43,126 bases of DNA, taken from Ga0077527 sp038106575 (lineage in GTDB: Bacteria > Pseudomonadota > Gammaproteobacteria > Burkholderiales > SG8-41). The notes under the pieces are model-generated. The model saw only the letters and a list, made by a program, of their open reading frames with translations, did no database searches and was not told where the DNA came from. Location of the stretch: NCBI GenBank assembly GCA_038106575.1, contig JAYOED010000017.1:1-43126 (forward strand), read 5' to 3'. Made by a program: the position numbers and the translations under genes. This document shows positions 8,893 to 17,106 of the stretch, one piece after another; position 1 is the first letter of the stretch; the number at the start of each line of letters is the position of its first letter.

Positions 8893-9137
8893 GCTGGTAG
8901 CCCTTGTTATTCCTCATTTAGGCCGGTGTATTTGCGGGTTATCTGCAACAGGCGTAGGCTTGATTTTGCGGTCATTGGGGGATACGATGAAATGTCTGTA
9001 ATATGACGTTGCGCATGGCGAAATCCGCAGTCTATCCTGCTGGCGTCCAAAAAAAGTGTGATGGATTTTTGTCGCTGCAATTGCATTGGCAAATGCCTGT
9101 CACGGTTTAGTGTTGTCATCGTTATTTGGAGGAATTA

Positions 9138-10349
9138 ATGGTTGAAAAACAGGATGTTAAGCCGGCTGAAGCGAGCACAACCCGGCGCAAGTTCTTGACT
9201 GGCGCCGCGGCAATGTCCGCAGTCGCGTTGGCAGCTTGTGGCAAAGAAACACCGAAGCCAGCTGCAGCACCGGCAGCACCGGCAGCACCGGCAGCACCGG
9301 CAGCACCGGCGGTGGCGGTGAAGCCATCCGCCATTGTGTTGAAAATGCAGGGTGCCTGGAGCGCTACCGATATTTTCAACGAGATGGCAACCGAGTTCGT
9401 CAAGCGCGTCAACGAAATGTCGGGTGGTCGTCTTAAAGTCGATTACCTTGTTGGTGGCGCCGTGGTGAAGCCGTTCGAGGTGACCGATGCGGTGAGCAAG
9501 GGCGTTCTCGATGCCGGCCACACTGTTCCGGTGTACTGGTACGGCAAATCCAAAGTTGCGTCGCTGTTTGGTTCCGGTCCGATCAACGGCTGCGATGCTC
9601 CGCAGACGCTGGCATGGATTTATCGCGGCGGCGGTCTCGCGATGTACAACGAGCTGCTGGCGAAACTGGGACTGAACTATGTCGGCTTCTTCGCGATGCC
9701 GATGCCGACCCAGCCTCTGGGGTGGTTCAAGAAGCCGATCACCGATGCCAAGCAGTTGAAAGGCCTGAAGTACCGCACCGTGGGTCTGGCGGCCGACCTG
9801 TTCCAGCAAATGGGTGCGAAAGTGACTCAATTGCCTGGTGGCGAAATCGTGCCGGCACTGGAGCGCGGCGTGATCGATGCCTTTGAATTCAATAACCCGA
9901 CTTCCGACATGCGTTTTGGCGCACAGGACGTGATCAAGAACTACGAGATGGGCAGCTTCCATCAAGCGATGGAGTTCTTTGAAATCGCGATCAACAAGAA
10001 GCGCTGGGATACCCTTCCCAAGGATCTGCAGGCGATCTGGCAATATGCCGTTGAGGCCGCCTCGCAGTCGAACTACTGGACCGGGATGGATAACTACTCG
10101 CGCGACCTGCAAGTGCTGAAAGACAAGCATAAGGTCAATGTTATCCGCACGCCGAAGTCGGTATTTAAGGCGCAACTAGATGCGTGGGATATCCTGACCA
10201 AGAAGCTGTCCGACGCTGATCCGTTCTTCAAGAAAGTCGTGGATTCGCAGCGTGCGTGGGCCAAGCGCGTTGCCTATTACCACTTCCTGAATGACGCGGA
10301 TTACCGGATGGGATACGAGCACGTATTCAAAACCAAGCTTCCGGGATAA
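9138..10349 (+). CDS. TRAP transporter solute-binding protein (DctP family), Tat-type lipoprotein
   Basis: 403-residue periplasmic binding protein for a tripartite ATP-independent transporter. The ATG at 9138 has a perfect GGAGG at 9128-9132. The N-terminus combines a twin-arginine motif (TTRRKFL) with a lipobox (ALAAC then G), so a Tat-exported, membrane-anchored lipoprotein is likely. After the cysteine comes an Ala-Pro linker encoded by five exact 9-base repeats. The DctP body follows, with GLKYRTVGLAADLF carrying the conserved carboxylate-binding arginine and GGEIVPALERGVIDAFEFNN near residue 240. It resembles the TakP-like 2-oxoacid-binding branch, but ligand specificity cannot be read. 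A weak promoter candidate, TTGATT (8960) and TACGAT (8983), lies upstream. The permease genes follow after a hairpin. Confidence 0.9.
   Translation: MVEKQDVKPAEASTTRRKFLTGAAAMSAVALAACGKETPKPAAAPAAPAAPAAPAAPAVAVKPSAIVLKMQGAWSATDIFNEMATEFVKRVNEMSGGRLKVDYLVGGAVVKPFEVTDAVSKGVLDAGHTVPVYWYGKSKVASLFGSGPINGCDAPQTLAWIYRGGGLAMYNELLAKLGLNYVGFFAMPMPTQPLGWFKKPITDAKQLKGLKYRTVGLAADLFQQMGAKVTQLPGGEIVPALERGVIDAFEFNNPTSDMRFGAQDVIKNYEMGSFHQAMEFFEIAINKKRWDTLPKDLQAIWQYAVEAASQSNYWTGMDNYSRDLQVLKDKHKVNVIRTPKSVFKAQLDAWDILTKKLSDADPFFKKVVDSQRAWAKRVAYYHFLNDADYRMGYEHVFKTKLPG
9264..9308 (+). repeat. Five tandem 9-bp repeats encoding an Ala-Ala-Pro linker
   Basis: GCAGCACCG is repeated five times without any mismatch, in frame, just after the lipobox cysteine of the TRAP binding protein. 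It encodes a flexible proline-rich spacer between membrane anchor and ligand-binding domain. Exact identity at third-codon positions suggests recent slippage expansion. Confidence 0.95.
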
Positions 10350-10373
10350 TCGAGAAATAGCAAGTGTTCCAAA

Positions 10374-10407
10374 GGGGCGGCGCCGTCCGGTGTCGCCCCA
10401 TTATTTT
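10374..10407 (+). terminator. Hairpin/attenuator between TRAP binding protein and permease genes
   Basis: An 11-bp stem with two G-U-type positions (GGGGCGGCGCC, 10374-10384; GGTGTCGCCCC, 10389-10399) and a four-base loop is followed by ATTATTTT. It lies in the 77-base gap between dctP and dctQ. The likely effect is partial termination or 3'-end stabilisation, giving more binding protein than permease, as is common in such operons. Confidence 0.7.
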
Positions 10408-10426
10408 GTTGCTGGGGTGCTGAATC

Positions 10427-11020
10427 ATGATCAACCGGTTCATCAGCGGTGTTGACCAGCTGAGCAAGACGATCGGTCACGCGTTTGCCTGGTGCATCAT
10501 CATCCTCACATTCGGCACGTCCTACGAGGTGTTCGTACGATACGTACTGAATGATCCGACCAGCTGGGCGTTCGATTTCAGCTATCTGATGTATGGCGGC
10601 CTGTTTTTCATGGCGAGTTCGTATGCCTTGTCGAGAAACGCGCATGTCCGTGGCGATTTCATTTACCGAACCTGGCGTCCACGCACTCAGGCCACTGTCG
10701 AGTTGGCACTTTACGTGTTGTTTTTTTATCCCGGCGTGCTGGCGCTGGTAATCGCCGGCTGGGCATATGGATATGACTCGTTCAAGATCCGCGAGGTGAG
10801 CGTTAACAGTCCGGTCGGTGTTCCGGTGTGGCAGTTGAAAATGATGATCCCATTAGGTGCCGGGCTGCTGGCTCTCCAGGGATTTGCCGAAGTTCTGCGC
10901 TGCATACTTTGCATACGTGACAATCGCTGGCCCCGGCGGGCGCATGACGTTGAGGAACTGGAGGATGTGCTGGCCGAACAGCACGGCACCGCGGCTACTA
11001 CCAAAGGGGGCGCCAAATGA
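10427..11020 (+). CDS. dctQ: TRAP transporter small permease (DctQ family)
   Basis: 197-residue inner-membrane protein with four predicted helices, matching the DctQ small-subunit layout. Features include TSYEVFVRYVLNDPTSWAFDFSYL near residues 30-50 (the R-Y-x-x-x-x-P-x-x-W family signature) and ALSRNAHVRGDFIY in the cytoplasmic loop. The C-terminal ~35 residues are charged. DctQ bridges the binding protein and DctM. It starts 77 bases after dctP and overlaps dctM by ATGA. Confidence 0.9.
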   Translation: MINRFISGVDQLSKTIGHAFAWCIIILTFGTSYEVFVRYVLNDPTSWAFDFSYLMYGGLFFMASSYALSRNAHVRGDFIYRTWRPRTQATVELALYVLFFYPGVLALVIAGWAYGYDSFKIREVSVNSPVGVPVWQLKMMIPLGAGLLALQGFAEVLRCILCIRDNRWPRRAHDVEELEDVLAEQHGTAATTKGGAK

Positions 11021-12363
11021 GCGATCCGGTCATTGCCTTGTTGATGCTGGGGCTGTTCATATTTGTGATTCTGCTCGGGTTTCCCATCGCGTTTACGCTG
11101 ATGGGCATGGGCGTCTGCTTTGGTTTCTATGCGTATTATCAGGCGGGTCAGGACTTCTTTGACAACAGGCTGTTCTATCTGCTGACCCAGAATACCTGGA
11201 GCATCATGAGCAACGATGTGCTGGTGGCGGTGCCGTTGTTCCTATTCATGGGTTACGTGATAGAACGTTCCAACATCCTCGACAAGCTGTTCTACAGTCT
11301 GCAGGTGGCGCTGCGGCATGTCCCGGGGTCGATGGCGGTTGCCGCGTTGCTGACCTGCGCGATGTTTGCCACAGCGACCGGCATTGTCGGTGCGGTGGTG
11401 ACACTGATGGGGCTGCTGGCGCTGCCGGCGATGCTAAAGGCCGGCTATGACCAAAAGTTGTCTTCCGGCGTGATCTGCGCCGGCGGCACGCTGGGCATCC
11501 TAATTCCGCCCTCGATTATGCTGATCGTCTATTCGGCGGCTGCATCGGTGTCTGTGGTCCGCCTGTATGCTGCGGCGCTGCTGCCCGGGTTCCTGCTGGC
11601 GGGCCTGTATGTTGTCTACGTAATTTCCCGGGTGGTAATCAATCCCAAACTCGCGCCCAAGCTGCCGGACGCCGAAAGCAACGTCCCTTGGACTAAGGCC
11701 GCTTTGCTGCTGATCCAGGCGTTTGTCCCGCTGGCAGTGCTAATTACCGCGGTTCTGGGCTCGATTCTTGGTGGTCTGGCGACGCCGACCGAAGCTGCCG
11801 CGGTCGGAGCGCTTGGCAGCCTGGTGCTGGCAGCAGCCTATCGCGCACTGAGCTGGTCGCGGCTGCAGGAAGCCGTTTATCTTACGGCGCGGACCTCGGC
11901 GATGGTGTGTTTCCTGTTTGTCGGGTCGTGGACGTTCTCCTCGGTTTTCTCGTATCTGGGTGGTGAGGGACTCATCAAGGAGTTCGTGCTCGCCCTTGAC
12001 CTGAATCCAACGATGTTCCTGATCCTCTCGCAGTTGATCATCTTCCTGCTCGGCTGGCCGCTGGAGTGGACTGAGATCATCATTATCTTCGTGCCGATAT
12101 TCCTACCGTTGCTGCCGCATTTCAACGTCGATCCCATGGTGTTCGGCATTTTGGTGGCATTGAACCTACAGACCTCGTTTCTGACGCCGCCGATGGCCAT
12201 GTCCGCGTATTACCTAAAGGGGATAGCGCCACCGTATCTGCAGCTGTGGACGATATTTCGCGGCTGCTTCCCGTTCCTCGGCATGGTCATACTGACGATG
12301 GTGCTCGTGCACCTGTTTCCTCAGACCATGTTCTGGCTGCCGAATCTGATCTACGGGAAGTAA
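11017..12363 (+). CDS. dctM: TRAP transporter large permease (DctM family)
   Basis: 448-residue inner-membrane Na+-coupled transport subunit with about 12 helices. Family motifs include FLFMGYVIERS, the GIVGAVVTLMGLLALPAML segment, GGTLGILIPPSIMLIVY with the conserved I-P-P-S near residue 165, and GGLATPTEAAAVGA. The length is normal for DctM. It is translationally coupled to dctQ (ATGA) and followed 7 bases later by an amidase gene. The substrate is unknown; the nearby amidase and hydroxyacid enzymes suggest a small carboxylate. Confidence 0.93.
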   Translation: MSDPVIALLMLGLFIFVILLGFPIAFTLMGMGVCFGFYAYYQAGQDFFDNRLFYLLTQNTWSIMSNDVLVAVPLFLFMGYVIERSNILDKLFYSLQVALRHVPGSMAVAALLTCAMFATATGIVGAVVTLMGLLALPAMLKAGYDQKLSSGVICAGGTLGILIPPSIMLIVYSAAASVSVVRLYAAALLPGFLLAGLYVVYVISRVVINPKLAPKLPDAESNVPWTKAALLLIQAFVPLAVLITAVLGSILGGLATPTEAAAVGALGSLVLAAAYRALSWSRLQEAVYLTARTSAMVCFLFVGSWTFSSVFSYLGGEGLIKEFVLALDLNPTMFLILSQLIIFLLGWPLEWTEIIIIFVPIFLPLLPHFNVDPMVFGILVALNLQTSFLTPPMAMSAYYLKGIAPPYLQLWTIFRGCFPFLGMVILTMVLVHLFPQTMFWLPNLIYGK

Positions 12364-12370
12364 TAACAGA

Positions 12371-13702
12371 ATGGATGCATCCCGTCTTAACTGGCTATCC
12401 GCAACCGATGCCGCGCGCATGATCGGCGAGGGCGTGATCGGGTCCGAGCAGTTGATGGAGGCCTGTCTTTCTCGGGTGCGGGAAATTGACGAGCGCGTCC
12501 AGGCCTGGGCCTTTCTCGATCCGGAGCACGCACTGACGCAGGCGCGTGCCCGGGATGCCGACCGGAGCGAGGGCAGGGCGAACGGTCCACTGCACGGTAT
12601 TCCTGTCGGCATCAAGGACATCATCGATACTGGCGATTTGCCGACGGAAGACGGCAGTGTGCTGCATGCCGGTCGCACGCCCGCGCACGATGCCACCGTG
12701 GTTGCGATGCTGCGTGCGGCGGGCGCGGTCATAATGGGTAAGACCGTGACCACCGAGTTTGCTTCCTACGCGCCGGGAAAAACGCGCAACCCGCATAATC
12801 TGAAGCACACGCCCGGCGGTTCGTCGAGCGGTTCCGCGGCGGCTGTGGCTGCCGGCATGGTGCCGCTGGCGATCGGCAGCCAGACCAACGGCTCGGTGAT
12901 CCGGCCCGCCGCCTATTGCGGCGTGTTCGGCTTCAAGCCCACGCACGGCCTGATTCCGCGCGGCGGCGTGTTGAAACTTTCCCGCACTCTCGACCAGATG
13001 GGTGTTTTTGCGCGGACACTGGACGACATTGCGCTGATTGCCGAGCAACTCGTCGGTTTCGATCCGACGGATCCCGATACGCAACCCCGTGCCTGCATGC
13101 CGTTCGTCAAAACCGCAATCGAAGAGCCGCCGCTGCCACCGCTGGTGGCGTTCGTCAAAGGGCCGGTGTGGAATCGCACCGATGCGGAGACTCGGGAAGC
13201 GTTCGCGGAACTGGAGTCGGCACTGGGTGACCGCGTCGTTGAAATCGATCTGGGTGAAACCGTCGCGAAAGCGCAGGACTGGCATCGCATCATCATGGAA
13301 GTCGAGATGGCGGCCAGCCTGGATGCGGAATGGGAAAAGGGGCGCGAGCGGATATCGGAACCGCTGCGCTCGCAACTCGCCCGCGGACGCGAGATCAAGG
13401 CTCTCGATTACCAGCTTGCGAAAGCGCGCATACCTCTGATCAATGAAGGTTTTTCAGAGATTTTCGAACGCTGTGACGCAATCATCACGCCTGCGGTGCC
13501 CGGCACTGCGCCCACAGCGGATACCACCGGCGACCCGTCGTTCTGTACGCTGTGGACATTGTGCGGCATGCCTGCGCTCAACTTGCCGCTGATGCAGGGA
13601 GTAAACGGCCTGCCGCTGGGCGTGCAGCTGGTCGGGCGTCGCAATGATGATGCGCGTTTGCTGCGCACGGCAAAATGGCTGATTGCCGTGGCGAACCCAT
13701 AA
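12371..13702 (+). CDS. Amidase-signature family hydrolase
   Basis: 443-residue amidase-signature enzyme. The Ser-cisSer-Lys machinery is visible: lysine in PVGIKDIIDT (near residue 80), the GGSSSGSAAAVAAG core (near 150) and the nucleophile region GSQTNGSVIRPAAYCG (near 170). The length is typical for single-domain amidases such as GatA-like and indole-acetamide hydrolases. No Gat partners are near, so it is not tRNA amidotransferase. It lies directly behind TRAP permease genes and ahead of a second TRAP binding protein. It probably hydrolyses an amide taken up by the transporter or frees a carboxylate for the downstream enzymes. Specificity cannot be deduced. Confidence 0.87.
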   Translation: MDASRLNWLSATDAARMIGEGVIGSEQLMEACLSRVREIDERVQAWAFLDPEHALTQARARDADRSEGRANGPLHGIPVGIKDIIDTGDLPTEDGSVLHAGRTPAHDATVVAMLRAAGAVIMGKTVTTEFASYAPGKTRNPHNLKHTPGGSSSGSAAAVAAGMVPLAIGSQTNGSVIRPAAYCGVFGFKPTHGLIPRGGVLKLSRTLDQMGVFARTLDDIALIAEQLVGFDPTDPDTQPRACMPFVKTAIEEPPLPPLVAFVKGPVWNRTDAETREAFAELESALGDRVVEIDLGETVAKAQDWHRIIMEVEMAASLDAEWEKGRERISEPLRSQLARGREIKALDYQLAKARIPLINEGFSEIFERCDAIITPAVPGTAPTADTTGDPSFCTLWTLCGMPALNLPLMQGVNGLPLGVQLVGRRNDDARLLRTAKWLIAVANP

Positions 13703-13720
13703 GGACATGGAGGCACTGAA

Positions 13721-13888
13721 ATGAAGTTCAACATAATCGCAGGTGTCGTGGCAGCGGCATTGCTTCTGTTGTTCATCGCGCCGGTAGTGTTCAAGCTACA
13801 GGAAGTTGCGCTGACCGTCGTTGCGCTGATTGGGATCGTGATGGCCGTGGTCGATATCTTGCAATCGCTGCAGTCCAAAGGCGAGTGA
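13721..13888 (+). CDS. 55-residue two-helix membrane protein in TRAP operon
   Basis: An ATG at 13721 with GGAGG at 13709-13713 opens a frame of 55 codons. It starts MKFNIIAGVVAAALLLLFIA, followed by the PVVFKLQEVAL turn and a second helix, and ends QSLQSKGE. Two hydrophobic segments (about 5-23 and 28-48) form a hairpin. The stop overlaps the GTG start of the second TRAP binding protein (GTGA), which supports real translation. I know of no assigned function. It could be an accessory subunit of the transporter. Confidence 0.75.
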   Translation: MKFNIIAGVVAAALLLLFIAPVVFKLQEVALTVVALIGIVMAVVDILQSLQSKGE

Positions 13889-15063
13889 CAGGTAAAGCCG
13901 TTTCACCCGGCATGCTGCCACGCCGGGGCGAATCAGAGCATACTGGTTCCCGCCGCAGTTTTCTGCGAGGTGCCGGAGTTGCTGGAGCCGGTGTCATTGC
14001 CGGGTTCCCAATGGTCGCTGTTGCGCAGTCGCCGCAGCGGCTGCGGCTGCACGGAGCCTGGTCGGCCCGGGATATCTTTCACGAATACGCATTGGATTTT
14101 GCCAAGAAGATCAACGACATGGCGGGCAAGCGCCTGCGAGTTGAAGTGCTCCCTGCCGGTTCGATGGTGAAGCCGCAGGATCTGCTCGATGCCGTGCACC
14201 GAGGAAAAATCGACGGCAGCCATGCCGTATCGACGCTGTGGCATGGTCGCAATCACGCGTTTTCGTTGTTCAGCGCGGCACCTGCACTGGGCATAGATGC
14301 CAATGCGCTGCTCGCCTGGATCAACTACGGGGGCGGCATAGAACTCTACCTGAATCTGGTGCATCGCCAGCTCAACTTGAGCGTAGTGCCGTTTTTTACC
14401 GGACCGATGCCGGCGCAGCCGCTGGGCTGGTTCCGCAAACCGGTGCGTTCGCCGGAAGACCTGAAGGGTATGCGCATCCGCTCATCCGGACTGGCCGCGG
14501 ACCTGCTGCGGGAAATGGGCGCCGTGCCGGTTGCCGTTGCCGACGAAGACGTTGCCGCGGCGATGAAGCGCGGCGAAATTGACGCTGCAGAACTCAACAA
14601 TCCCAGTACCGACCGCGGGCTCGGTATGGCTGATGTTGCCGGCATCTGCATGCAGCGCAGCTATCACCAGCCTGCCGGCATCTTCGAGGTGCTGATCAAC
14701 CGTGCCCGTTTTTATGCATTTCCGCCAGAGCTGCAGGCAATAGTGCGTCATGCCGCCGATGCAGCTAGTACCGACATGTCGTGGAAGGTGCTGCAGCGTT
14801 ATCCGGATGATCTTGCCGCGATGCAAGAGCGGCAGCGCGTGCAGTTTCAGCACACTCCGGCTACGGTGCTGCGGGCGCAGCTTAAGGCATGGAAGAACCT
14901 GATCAATCGCACTTCCAGCACCAATCCATTCTTCGAGAAAATCTGGAAATCGCAGCTAGCATGGGCGCGCCGCACGGCCGTCTGGCAGCGCGACAACAAC
15001 CCCGACGCGGCGATGGCCCAGGAATTCTGGTTCGGCGGCGCGCGCCGCAAAACCAGGACCTGA
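13885..15063 (+). CDS. Second TRAP transporter solute-binding protein (DctP family), Tat signal
   Basis: 392 residues from the GTG that overlaps the upstream stop; an in-frame ATG at 13912 is an alternative. A twin-arginine signal (SRRSFLRGAG) with a hydrophobic core ends near MVAVAQ, and unlike the first binding protein there is no lipobox. The body is clearly paralogous to the 9138 gene: LHGAWSARDIFHEYALDFAKKIN, PMPAQPLGWFRKPV, RIRSSGLAADLLREMGA and AAMKRGEIDAAELNNPSTD align segment by segment. The ligand-contacting arginine is kept. Two binding proteins with one permease pair suggest two ligands or affinities. It is followed 14 bases later by a hydroxyacid dehydrogenase gene. Confidence 0.88.
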   Translation: MTGKAVSPGMLPRRGESEHTGSRRSFLRGAGVAGAGVIAGFPMVAVAQSPQRLRLHGAWSARDIFHEYALDFAKKINDMAGKRLRVEVLPAGSMVKPQDLLDAVHRGKIDGSHAVSTLWHGRNHAFSLFSAAPALGIDANALLAWINYGGGIELYLNLVHRQLNLSVVPFFTGPMPAQPLGWFRKPVRSPEDLKGMRIRSSGLAADLLREMGAVPVAVADEDVAAAMKRGEIDAAELNNPSTDRGLGMADVAGICMQRSYHQPAGIFEVLINRARFYAFPPELQAIVRHAADAASTDMSWKVLQRYPDDLAAMQERQRVQFQHTPATVLRAQLKAWKNLINRTSSTNPFFEKIWKSQLAWARRTAVWQRDNNPDAAMAQEFWFGGARRKTRT

Positions 15064-15077
15064 GCAAGGACGGGAAA

Positions 15078-16061
15078 ATGACTGCAGTCAAACCGAAAAT
15101 TCTGGTGACCCGCGAAGTATTTGACGAAACTTTGGGCTACCTGTGTGCACACTGCGACGTGCAAGACAATCAGGGGGACAAACCTTTCGCGCCGGAGGCA
15201 CTGGCTTCAGCGCTCGCGGGTAAGGACGGATTGATGTGCTGCCTGACTGACAAGGTTGATGCTGCCTTGCTGCAGAGGGCGCCGCAGTTGAAGGTCGTAG
15301 CCAACATCGCGGTCGGTTACAACAACATCGACGTTCCCGCCTGCACCGCACGCGGGGTAATGGCGACCAACACCCCCGGCGTGCTCGATGACAGCACGGC
15401 GGATCTGGCATGGACGCTGATGCTGGGAGCGGCGCGACGCATCACCGAAATCGAGCGCAGGGTGCGCAACGGAGAATGGACTGGCTGGCAGCTCAAACAG
15501 TGGCTGGGCGTGGACGTGCATCATGCGACGCTGGGCATTATCGGCATGGGGCGCATCGGCCAGGCCATCGCACGGCGCGCCTCCGGATTCGAAATGAAGG
15601 TGCTGTACCACAACCGTAACCGCATCGCGACGGAGCTGGAACGCAAGTGCAATGCAACTTACGTGTCGCTTGATGACCTGCTGGCGCAATCCGACTTCGT
15701 GGTATTGCAGGTGCCGTATTCACCGGCGACGCACCACTTGATCGGCGAGGCGCAGCTCAAAAAAATGAAATCGTCGGCGATCCTCATCAATTCGACCCGC
15801 GGCGGCGTGGTCGACGACGCCGCACTGGTCAAGGCCCTGAAATCGGGAACGATACTCGGCGCGGGTCTCGATGTTTACGAAAACGAACCGAAGCTGCACA
15901 GTGAATTCCTCGCTCTCGACAACGTGGTGCTGGCGCCGCACGTTGGCAGTTCCACCAAAGCCACGCGCAAGGCGATGGCGATGCTTGCCGCGAAGAATAT
16001 GGTTGCCGCGCTGAAGGGCGAGACGCCGCCCAATCTGATTAATCCAGAAGTTCGCAAGTAA
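15078..16061 (+). CDS. D-2-hydroxyacid dehydrogenase, glyoxylate/hydroxypyruvate reductase type
   Basis: 327-residue NAD(P)H-dependent 2-hydroxyacid dehydrogenase of the GhrB/GyaR type. It reduces glyoxylate or hydroxypyruvate, or does the reverse with glycerate. The ATG at 15078 is chosen because the frame upstream overlaps the previous gene and is not homologous. The Rossmann motif GIIGMGRIGQAIARR occurs near residue 155. The catalytic triad is visible as arginine in NSTRGGVVDD, glutamate in DVYENEP and histidine in VLAPHVGSS. It fits a glyoxylate theme with the two downstream enzymes. Substrate choice within the family is not decidable by eye. Confidence 0.87.
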   Translation: MTAVKPKILVTREVFDETLGYLCAHCDVQDNQGDKPFAPEALASALAGKDGLMCCLTDKVDAALLQRAPQLKVVANIAVGYNNIDVPACTARGVMATNTPGVLDDSTADLAWTLMLGAARRITEIERRVRNGEWTGWQLKQWLGVDVHHATLGIIGMGRIGQAIARRASGFEMKVLYHNRNRIATELERKCNATYVSLDDLLAQSDFVVLQVPYSPATHHLIGEAQLKKMKSSAILINSTRGGVVDDAALVKALKSGTILGAGLDVYENEPKLHSEFLALDNVVLAPHVGSSTKATRKAMAMLAAKNMVAALKGETPPNLINPEVRK

Positions 16062-16130
16062 TTTAATATAAGTATTTTTTTAATAAATAAATCTTTATTT
16101 TAGCCGCCTGGTCCCGGGTGGCTCGTCCCG

Positions 16131-17096
16131 ATGAGTTACGCCGCACAACTGCTCGACCTGATGGTGCAGGTGATGCTGCCGCTGTCGTTGCTGGCGGCAG
16201 CGGGTGCACTGTGGCCGTATTTCTTCAGCGACACCAATGTCGACCAGATGCGCACCGCTCTCAATCGGCTGGTGATGTATCTGCTGTTTCCGTGCAACCT
16301 TTTTGCGGCGTCGGCGACCACGCCGATCACCATCAACCTGCTTTCGGTGCCGCTGCTGGTCGGCATCGGTTCGCTGTCGGCGGGCGGAATCCTCTACCTG
16401 ATGTTCTACCGGCTGCGACTGTGGCCTCAGCTGAGCGATGCAACGCGGGCGGCTCTGGTGCTGGCGGGCATGTTTGGCAACACCTTCAACATTGGCGTGC
16501 CGGTGCTGGTGTTTTTCTTTGGTGTGGCGGCAACCAGTTATGCGGCTTTCAACGATATGCTGATGACCATGCCGCTGGTGTGGAGCCTGGGTGTGTGGAT
16601 TTCGATAAAGCTGGGTGGACAAGCGGTGGGAGTCAATCAACCTTCGGTGTTCAGGATCATGATGTCGATGCCGCCGATCTGGGCCTTTGTGCTCGGAACC
16701 GCCAGCCAGCAACTGGGCCTGACCTACGAGCCACTGGTAAAGGCCTCACTCTTCATCGGCCAGGCCAACATTCCTGTGATCCTGTTCGTGCTGGGCATGA
16801 CCATTCCCTGGCGCAACCTCAAGTTGCGGCGGGAAATCCTGGCGGCTACCGGCGTCAAGCTGCTGATGACGCCGCTTATCGTGTGGCTGGCTGCACCGCT
16901 GATTTTTAGCAAAGTAGGCGAGGCCCAGCTTGCGGCGATTGCACTAGCAACCACGCCGTCGATGATGACGGCCTTGCTGCTCGCCGACCGTTTTCGTCTC
17001 GATCACGGTGCGGCGGCGCTGATGATTGGCTGGAGTACTATCCTATTCTGGATTACGCTGCCGTTGATTATGGCTTTCGGCTGGATCACGAATTGA
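16131..17096 (+). CDS. AEC-family transporter (auxin efflux carrier type)
   Basis: 321-residue inner-membrane protein with about ten helices. LVLAGMFGNTFNIGVPVLVFFFG near residues 110-135 is the characteristic N-x-x-N-x-G-x-P-like stretch of AEC carriers, and ATTPSMMTALLLADRF lies near residue 280. Bacterial members such as MdcF or MleP move malonate, malate or related acids, so export or uptake of a small dicarboxylate is plausible here. It follows a 69-base AT-rich gap with runs of T and A and a GC hairpin just before the ATG, so it may have its own promoter. Confidence 0.83.
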   Translation: MSYAAQLLDLMVQVMLPLSLLAAAGALWPYFFSDTNVDQMRTALNRLVMYLLFPCNLFAASATTPITINLLSVPLLVGIGSLSAGGILYLMFYRLRLWPQLSDATRAALVLAGMFGNTFNIGVPVLVFFFGVAATSYAAFNDMLMTMPLVWSLGVWISIKLGGQAVGVNQPSVFRIMMSMPPIWAFVLGTASQQLGLTYEPLVKASLFIGQANIPVILFVLGMTIPWRNLKLRREILAATGVKLLMTPLIVWLAAPLIFSKVGEAQLAAIALATTPSMMTALLLADRFRLDHGAAALMIGWSTILFWITLPLIMAFGWITN

Positions 17097-17106
17097 GGAG
17101 CATGCA

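Noticed and set aside
9264..9308. CRISPR-like short repeats
   Set aside because: The nine-base units abut without spacers and are in frame inside a gene; they encode an Ala-Pro linker.
12395..13375. Long open frame antisense to the amidase gene
   Set aside because: Its translation is low-complexity, Arg/His-rich and matches no family; the plus strand has all the amidase motifs. It is a GC-driven shadow.
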